Assembly (NCBI GenBank): GCA_003141245.1
Contig: PLLE01000039.1
Coordinates: forward strand, 146,656-205,001
DNA length: 58,346 nucleotides
Origin: Chloroflexota bacterium
GTDB taxonomy: Bacteria > Chloroflexota > Limnocylindria > Limnocylindrales > CSP1-4
Direction of reading: 5' to 3'
In this document: positions 53,225 to 58,346 of the stretch, piece after piece
Layout: each line of letters opens with the position of its first letter
Numbering within the stretch: the first letter of the stretch is position 1
The notes under the pieces: model-generated
The model's input: the letters and a program-made list of their open reading frames with translations, nothing else
What the model was told of the DNA's origin: nothing
Databases searched by the model: none
Translations under genes and position numbers: made by a program

Positions 53225-56107
53225 TTGCAGGATCCCCGTCGTCCCAGCGCGATCCAGGCGCGTCGCCGCTGGGTACTCGTTGCCACGCTGCTCGGGCTGC
53301 TCTTGCCGGCTATTCCCGGAGCCGCGCCCGGCGTCGCTGCGGCCGGCACCCAGACCGCCCTACTATCCGCCGTAATTGACGACTTCAACACGTCCAGCCC
53401 GGCGTGGTACGTCGCGAGCGGCCCCGGAACGGTCTCCCAGTCCGGCAACGCCGCGCTCGCCCTCTCCTACAACTTCGCCTCGGTCAACCAGATCCAGGTC
53501 GCGCCCAAGCTGACCCATGCCGACCTGCCCGGTCTTCCTCGACGAGTCTGCGTCGACGTCAGCGGTGATGGCAGCTGGAACGTCGTCTACTTGCAGCTCC
53601 GCGACTCGACCGGTGAGATCTTCCACTACCGCCTCGGCAACCTGAGTTTCACAGGCTGGAGCACGCTTTGCGTCCGGCCCGGCACGGACGCGCCGGCAGC
53701 AACGATCGGCGGCAACGCCGACGGCGTGGTGGATCTCCCGCTCGCCGTGTTCCGCCTGGTGCTCGACAAGAATCCGGGCGGCAAGGCTGCCAGCGGCCGG
53801 GTCCTCTTCGACAACCTGCGCGTGGAATACGAGGCGTGGACTCCTCTCCGATCCGACGCGGCGGTTTTCGCGCCCAGTGCCGGTCAGACGACGACCCTCC
53901 GTCTGGGCCTGCAGGACGCTGCCACTTTCGCCGCCATTCTGACCGATGAGGCCGGACGAACACGCACCTGGAACGGGTCCACAGCTGGGAGCGGGGCGGC
54001 GCAGTCGCTGGCCTGGAATGGGACCGATTCCGCCGGCGTCGCCATGAGCGGGTCCGTGCGAGCGCGCCTGAAGATCACCCGGAGTGGCGTAGCGCAGACC
54101 GTAGGCGTGCCCTACCTCGCGGGGCTGCCCGCCAGGTACGAGCCGGCCAGCCCGGGCTCGATCGTGGGCATCAACTCCTACGTCGACACGATCAACACAG
54201 GCACGCGGTCGGCGGCGGAGACGCAGGCTCGACTGATGGAGTCGGCCTACGTCCGCAGCGCCCGCGAGGAGTTCGACTGGCACCTGATCGAGCCCAGGCA
54301 GGGCTGGTTCGAGTGGGCCAAGTTCGACCAGGCGGTCGAGGTCCTGCGCGCCCACAACATCGCGGTCCTTGGCAAGCTCCTCTCCGCGCCGGCCTGGGCC
54401 AGCTCGGCGCCCTCGGGGGCCGCGTCTGCGGCGGTGGGCGCTTACCCGCCGCGCAACCCGGCCGACTTTGCCGCCTACGCCCGGGCGGTCGTTCACCGCT
54501 ACAAGGACAGGGTGCACGTGTGGGAGATCTGGAACGAGGAGAACCTCGCCGCGTCCTGGGCTCCCGCACCGAATGCCACGGCATACGCAGCCTTGCTCAA
54601 GGCCGCCTACGCCGCGATCAAGGCCGAGGACCCGACGGCAACCGTCATGATCGGTGGCCTGGCCGCCTCCGACCGCAGCTTCCTCGACAAGGTTCGGGCT
54701 GCCGGCGCGTGGAATTCGTTCGACGTGGTCGCAATCCACACCTACGTGAACGGGGCGCCCGAGATGAGCGTGGCCGGGCAATGGCTGGACGAGATGCGGG
54801 CCTACGTCGACTCCGTCGGCCATAAGCCGATCTGGATCACGGAGTTCGGCTGGTCCACGTACTCGGGATCGGGGGTCAGTCAGGCCACCCAGGCCCAGTA
54901 CCTGTCGCGGTTCTACCTGATGGCTGCCAGGGCGGGCATCGCAGGCGTCTTCTGGTTCCAGCTCCAGGCTCACAGTTCGAGCGCCAGCTCGGTCAACGAC
55001 AACTACGCCGTCGTCAACGCCGACGGCACGACGAGACCCGCCTACGCAGCCCTGCGCAAGATCGGTGAGGCGCTCGACCAGGGGAGTGTCCTCGGAGACG
55101 CAGACCCGAACGCGTCCAGCCGTGTGGTCGTCGACAAGATGGCCTCGATCAGTGGTTGGAAAGCAATGCCTCTGGGAGGCGGATCGGCATCGATCGCGAA
55201 TTCCCCCTTGAGTGGCAAGGAGGGCTCCACGTGTATGGCCTTGAAATACTCCTTCACGTCGACTTCGACCGGAGTGGAGCTGCGGCGCAATCTGACACTG
55301 CCGGGCAAACCAACGTCGGTCGCGGTGTGGGTCTACGGCGACCACTCGGCAAGTCCCGTCTATGTCAAGGTCACCGACGTTACGGGCGAGACATTCCAGG
55401 CGCGAGTAGGCAGTCTTCAGCCAGGCTGGCAGCGGCTCGTGCTTCGGTTCGACAAGGCATCCCCAGGCTGGACGCACAGTGGCGGTGACGGCGACGGCGT
55501 TGTCGACTACCCCGTCCGCCTGACCTCGGTCTTCGTCTATCGCGGCGGTCTGGGGCACCTGAGTGGCACTGTGTATCTGGGCGGCGTGGAGGTCGAGAGC
55601 GGCACGCCGGCAAGGGGCTTGGTCGTCAGCCGTCGCGGTGGCGTGGAGCAGATCCTCTACACCCTATCCTCTCCCGCGATACAGGCCGTGCCGGTCACAG
55701 CTCCCAGCTGGTTGGTTTCAGGATCGAGCTCGTCCGCCCTGACAGTCTCGGGTGGGCGAGTCAAAGTGAGCCTGTCAGGCGCGCCTGTCAACATCCTGAG
55801 TTCGTCGGCTCTCACGGCTCCAAAGATTCTGGTCTATGCCAGCGGGAAGCGAACCATCACTGCTATGCAGTGGCCGTCCGGGCAGGGGAGTACCTATACG
55901 TTCCAGGTCTTCAACAGCTCCGGAAAGCTGCTGGCCACTCTGGCCAAGGGCGCTACGGCGCCGGCCGGTATCGCCTCGGCAACATGGGACGGGTCGATCG
56001 GCGGCAAGGCCGTGGCCCCAGGTACCTACAAGATGGCGGTCGTCCTGACCGGCGTCGACGGCCGCGTGACCGCGCTTGTCAAGTGGGTTACCGTCGCCTC
56101 AGCCTAG
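53225..56107 (+). CDS. Secreted GH39/PslG-like glycosidase with beta-sandwich and FlgD-like modules
   Basis: A 960-residue exported protein. Order: signal peptide (WVLVATLLGLLLPAIPGAA), a carbohydrate-binding-like sandwich (IDDFNTSSPAWYV to LFDNLRVEYE), a FlgD-like Ig module (LAWNGTDSAGVAMSG), and a clan GH-A barrel with acid/base WEIWNEEN and nucleophile WITEFGWS. A second sandwich follows, then a terminal FlgD-like module (ATWDGSIGGKAVAPGTYKM). PslG of Pseudomonas is a comparable glycosidase in an exopolysaccharide locus. TTG 53225 is preferred because GGAGG lies 7 bp upstream and the promoter would start transcription at about 53197, inside ATG 53195. Role: trimming or processing the locus glycan, inferred. 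Confidence 0.82.
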   Translation: MQDPRRPSAIQARRRWVLVATLLGLLLPAIPGAAPGVAAAGTQTALLSAVIDDFNTSSPAWYVASGPGTVSQSGNAALALSYNFASVNQIQVAPKLTHADLPGLPRRVCVDVSGDGSWNVVYLQLRDSTGEIFHYRLGNLSFTGWSTLCVRPGTDAPAATIGGNADGVVDLPLAVFRLVLDKNPGGKAASGRVLFDNLRVEYEAWTPLRSDAAVFAPSAGQTTTLRLGLQDAATFAAILTDEAGRTRTWNGSTAGSGAAQSLAWNGTDSAGVAMSGSVRARLKITRSGVAQTVGVPYLAGLPARYEPASPGSIVGINSYVDTINTGTRSAAETQARLMESAYVRSAREEFDWHLIEPRQGWFEWAKFDQAVEVLRAHNIAVLGKLLSAPAWASSAPSGAASAAVGAYPPRNPADFAAYARAVVHRYKDRVHVWEIWNEENLAASWAPAPNATAYAALLKAAYAAIKAEDPTATVMIGGLAASDRSFLDKVRAAGAWNSFDVVAIHTYVNGAPEMSVAGQWLDEMRAYVDSVGHKPIWITEFGWSTYSGSGVSQATQAQYLSRFYLMAARAGIAGVFWFQLQAHSSSASSVNDNYAVVNADGTTRPAYAALRKIGEALDQGSVLGDADPNASSRVVVDKMASISGWKAMPLGGGSASIANSPLSGKEGSTCMALKYSFTSTSTGVELRRNLTLPGKPTSVAVWVYGDHSASPVYVKVTDVTGETFQARVGSLQPGWQRLVLRFDKASPGWTHSGGDGDGVVDYPVRLTSVFVYRGGLGHLSGTVYLGGVEVESGTPARGLVVSRRGGVEQILYTLSSPAIQAVPVTAPSWLVSGSSSSALTVSGGRVKVSLSGAPVNILSSSALTAPKILVYASGKRTITAMQWPSGQGSTYTFQVFNSSGKLLATLAKGATAPAGIASATWDGSIGGKAVAPGTYKMAVVLTGVDGRVTALVKWVTVASA

Positions 56108-56232
56108 GCGATTGCGGTTGCCGGCTTCGTCCCGCTGCCGCCCGGACGCCTGCTTACACGCACTCGAGCCCTGGACTGAGCAAGCCGTTCGCCGTCCCGT
56201 CGTCCGCTGTCGCGGCGTCGTCGGGCCTCCCG

Positions 56233-56238
56233 TACAAT
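56233..56238 (+). promoter_or_regulatory. -10 hexamer TACAAT upstream of the ligase-like gene
   Basis: TACAAT overlaps the ATG at 56237, so that ATG cannot be in the mRNA if the box is used. Transcription would start near 56245 and give a ~35-base leader containing AAAGAGG. Confidence 0.5.
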
Positions 56239-56278
56239 GCACGTCGGTTCGCCTACCAGCCCGGCAAAGAGGACCCTC

Positions 56279-57736
56279 TTGATCGTCATCCTCGTCGCGA
56301 TCGCCGTCTGTTTGCTCCTGCTCGGGATCTGGTCCGCTCGCCGACCCCTCGACGCGCTGATCCTCCTGCTCGCCCTCCTCGTGTTCCACAGCGGCCTCTC
56401 GCGGGTGTTGGAGAACGTCTTCGTCCTGGATAACCGCCTGGTCCTCCTGCTGAGCGCCTGGAAAGAGGCCGTCATCGCCGGGCTTGCGGTGGCAGCGTTC
56501 GTCCGGTTGCGGCGGGGATCCGTCCGTGCGCGTCTCTCGCCCGCGGTACTGGCGGCCCTCTTCCTCGCCCTCGCAGTGATCCGCATCGGCCTGGACGTGG
56601 CAGCCCACGTCGGCCCAACGGACGAGCTGTTCGCGGCGCGCAACGCCTGCGAGTTCGCGGTCCTGTTCATCGTCGTGGCCGTGCTTGCGCCCGACGTTGC
56701 CTGGCTCCGCCGCGCCAGCTGGGTGCTGGTTCCGCTCGTCGTGGTCGCCGCCGAGGCGGCCCTCATCGAGCTCCTCTACGGGTCCCGGCTCTATGATGTC
56801 CTGTACCACGCTCCCGGCCAGCAGCTGGCGTCGTCCTTCACCGTCAGGTTCGGCGGCCAGATCCTCCCGCGCGCGGCCGGCACGTACACGGCACCCAACG
56901 AGTTCGGTCTGGGCCTCGCCGTCTACCTCTTCGCGGTGATACTGCCGCTGGCGCTCCTCCGACCGGGACCCTTCTCTCGTGCCCTGCTCGGCCTGGCCGC
57001 AATGACGTCCAGCGTCGCTCTGGCGCTGACGTACTCGCGGAGCGCCTGGGTCGGCGCGGCGGTTGGGGCCGGCCTGCTGATCGTGCTTCTGCACCGCCGG
57101 ATCATCGGCTGGGTTCGAGGCCACGCCAGGAGGAGAATCGGCACTGGCTGGCGTAGGACGGCAGTCCTGGCCGCGGCGGTCGTGGTCCTGATCGTGGTCT
57201 TCGTTGCGTCCAGTGGCTCGCAATTCCTGATGGCCACGCTGACGGGTAACGAGGTCAGTGCGGCGGCGCGCCCATCGTCGCTGGCAGCAGGTGTCGAGGC
57301 GCTGCTCCACAGCCCGCTCGGACAGGGCATGACAGCCGCGGGGCCGAAGGCGTTGTCGGTCAACAAGACGGCGGTCCTGACGGAGAACTGGTATCTGGTC
57401 TATGGCATACAGCTTGGCTGGCTGGCGCTGGCATGCCTGTGCGCATTCCTGGGAGCGTGTTTGATCTCGTTGATGCGTCGTGTCCATGCCGCATTTTCTT
57501 CGCCGGAGGAGCTGACGGCACGGGCCGCGTTTCAGATCGGCGCCCTCGGCGCGCTGACCGCCGCACTCGTGGGCGCGCTCTTCATCCCCTCATTGCTCGA
57601 CCTGCCGGCCTCGGTAACCCTCTGGACCTTCGTCGCCGCAACCTTGGGTCCCGATGCCGCCGTCTCTGCCGATACCGCTCCACTCGATCCCATCGGTCGT
57701 GCGCCGCGCTCTAACCAGAAAGGAACTGCACGATGA
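56279..57736 (+). CDS. O-antigen ligase / Wzy-like membrane protein
   Basis: A 485-residue polytopic protein with about 11-12 hydrophobic segments. The large loop before AGTYTAPNEFGLGLAVYLFAV and the segment TYSRSAWVGAAVGAGLLIVL are typical of the O-antigen ligase/polymerase family (TAPNxFG and YSRSAW motifs). It should polymerise the glycan or transfer it to an acceptor. TTG 56279 is chosen because AAAGAGG is 6 bp upstream and the -10 box covers ATG 56237. It overlaps the next gene by ATGA. Confidence 0.85.
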   Translation: MIVILVAIAVCLLLLGIWSARRPLDALILLLALLVFHSGLSRVLENVFVLDNRLVLLLSAWKEAVIAGLAVAAFVRLRRGSVRARLSPAVLAALFLALAVIRIGLDVAAHVGPTDELFAARNACEFAVLFIVVAVLAPDVAWLRRASWVLVPLVVVAAEAALIELLYGSRLYDVLYHAPGQQLASSFTVRFGGQILPRAAGTYTAPNEFGLGLAVYLFAVILPLALLRPGPFSRALLGLAAMTSSVALALTYSRSAWVGAAVGAGLLIVLLHRRIIGWVRGHARRRIGTGWRRTAVLAAAVVVLIVVFVASSGSQFLMATLTGNEVSAAARPSSLAAGVEALLHSPLGQGMTAAGPKALSVNKTAVLTENWYLVYGIQLGWLALACLCAFLGACLISLMRRVHAAFSSPEELTARAAFQIGALGALTAALVGALFIPSLLDLPASVTLWTFVAATLGPDAAVSADTAPLDPIGRAPRSNQKGTAR

Positions 57737-58346
57737 ACCAACTGCCGCGCGAAGCGCGCTGGTCCCTGCTCGCGGCGATTGCTCTCGGGCTCTTCCTAGC
57801 CGGCCTGGGCGCCGGCGCCCTCTTCGTAACGCAGCGCTTGAACCCGACCTCGGTGGAGGTCCGCAGCGGCGGGGGCGATAATTCCAGCGTCCCCGCCACG
57901 AACAACGGGACTAGCAGTAGTCTTGCGCCGTCTGGCTGCGGCCCAGGTGCGACGGCCAGCGGATGCGAGCCAGCCATCGTGGCCGGGCCGGTCGAGCTCT
58001 ACACCAACGGCAACGGCGGCTACGTGACACCGGGCGCAACCGCGCCCTCACAGTTCACGGTCGCATCGGGCCCGGTGCGCATCTCCGCGCTGAAGACGTA
58101 TCACGCCGTTCTGCCCAATGGTCTGCCCTCGGCCGGCGCGATCAGCCTTCTGAGCTCCGACGGCAGGGTCTACGGCCCCTGGCAGACAACCGGCTCACCG
58201 GGCGCCGGTGGCCTTGCCAATGCCTTCTGGACCGCCTCGATCGATGTCGAACTGCCGGCCGGCATATACACGGTCATCGACTCCGATCCGTCCACCTGGT
58301 CGGCCAATGTTGACACTCGCGGAGCGGGCATGTTCTGGATCAGCGG
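57733..58346 (+). CDS. Exported protein of the glycan locus, 3' end outside the window
   Basis: ATG 57733 overlaps the ligase stop (ATGA) and has AAAGGA upstream. The frame stays open for 204 codons to the window edge. A single membrane segment (SLLAAIALGLFLAGLGAGAL) is followed by a Gly/Ser/Asn linker, two Cys about ten residues apart and a beta-rich domain (YHAVLPNGLPSAGAISLLSS, PAGIYTVIDSDPSTWS). No family is recognised. Coupling to the ligase suggests a role in the same envelope polymer. Confidence 0.75.
   Translation, partial: MNQLPREARWSLLAAIALGLFLAGLGAGALFVTQRLNPTSVEVRSGGGDNSSVPATNNGTSSSLAPSGCGPGATASGCEPAIVAGPVELYTNGNGGYVTPGATAPSQFTVASGPVRISALKTYHAVLPNGLPSAGAISLLSSDGRVYGPWQTTGSPGAGGLANAFWTASIDVELPAGIYTVIDSDPSTWSANVDTRGAGMFWIS

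Noticed and set aside
56099-57487. A 462-codon frame opposite the ligase-like gene.
   Set aside because: Its very polar Gln/Asp/Arg-rich sequence is the reverse of membrane-helix codons, while the plus strand shows clear helices and family motifs.

Overview
The window is a GC-rich bacterial chromosome segment with GTG and TTG starts, weak -35 boxes and many 1-4 bp gene overlaps. No phage, plasmid, transposase, CRISPR, rRNA or tRNA gene was recognised. Gene content and style fit a free-living Gram-positive-like or monoderm lineage such as Chloroflexota (Limnocylindria-like) or a deep Actinobacteriota relative. This placement is an impression, because no marker gene could be compared.

From 1 to 31 kb the window holds central metabolism and housekeeping. 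On the minus strand lie a LacI-type regulator, a GH13 alpha-amylase and a methyltransferase-like gene. Divergent from them is an overlapping operon of an FAH-family hydrolase, threonine dehydrogenase (tdh), 2-amino-3-ketobutyrate CoA ligase (kbl) and a PHP phosphatase, followed by an MBL-fold hydrolase. Next come phosphoketolase (xfp), a beta-lactamase-fold serine hydrolase, HPr and enzyme I of the PTS, and argS. After these are a secreted zinc-protease-like lipoprotein, a metallo-beta-lactamase-like protein, the histidine-degradation genes hutI and ftcD and, separately, hutU, two MFS transporters, a lipoprotein and a GNAT protein.

From 29.8 to 42.3 kb lies a block of repeat-rich exported proteins: a seven-unit kelch lipoprotein, a DUF3048/YerB-like protein, a metallophosphoesterase with five Ig-like repeats, and a seven-unit RCC1-like protein with six more. 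A further copy of the same 104-residue repeat is fused to the end of a membrane glycosyltransferase, and a decayed fragment lies between genes. The domain appears to have been duplicated and moved locally between unrelated proteins.

From 42.7 to 58.3 kb lies an envelope glycan locus. Its core is a run of genes encoding a CDP-alcohol phosphotransferase, a LicC-like nucleotidyltransferase, a glycerol-1-phosphate-dehydrogenase-like enzyme, a second CDP-alcohol phosphotransferase and a Wzx-like flippase; the last four overlap. Four glycosyltransferases, a PslG/GH39-like secreted glycosidase, an O-antigen-ligase-like protein and a truncated exported protein follow. Together they suggest synthesis, export and polymerisation of a surface glycan or glycolipid carrying an alcohol-phosphate group, possibly glycerol phosphate. 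This is the best candidate here for an undescribed system.

Two genome habits recur. Short in-frame tandem repeats have expanded inside at least eight otherwise ordinary proteins. Several genes have a -10-like hexamer only 4-10 bases before the start codon, suggesting leaderless or near-leaderless mRNAs.
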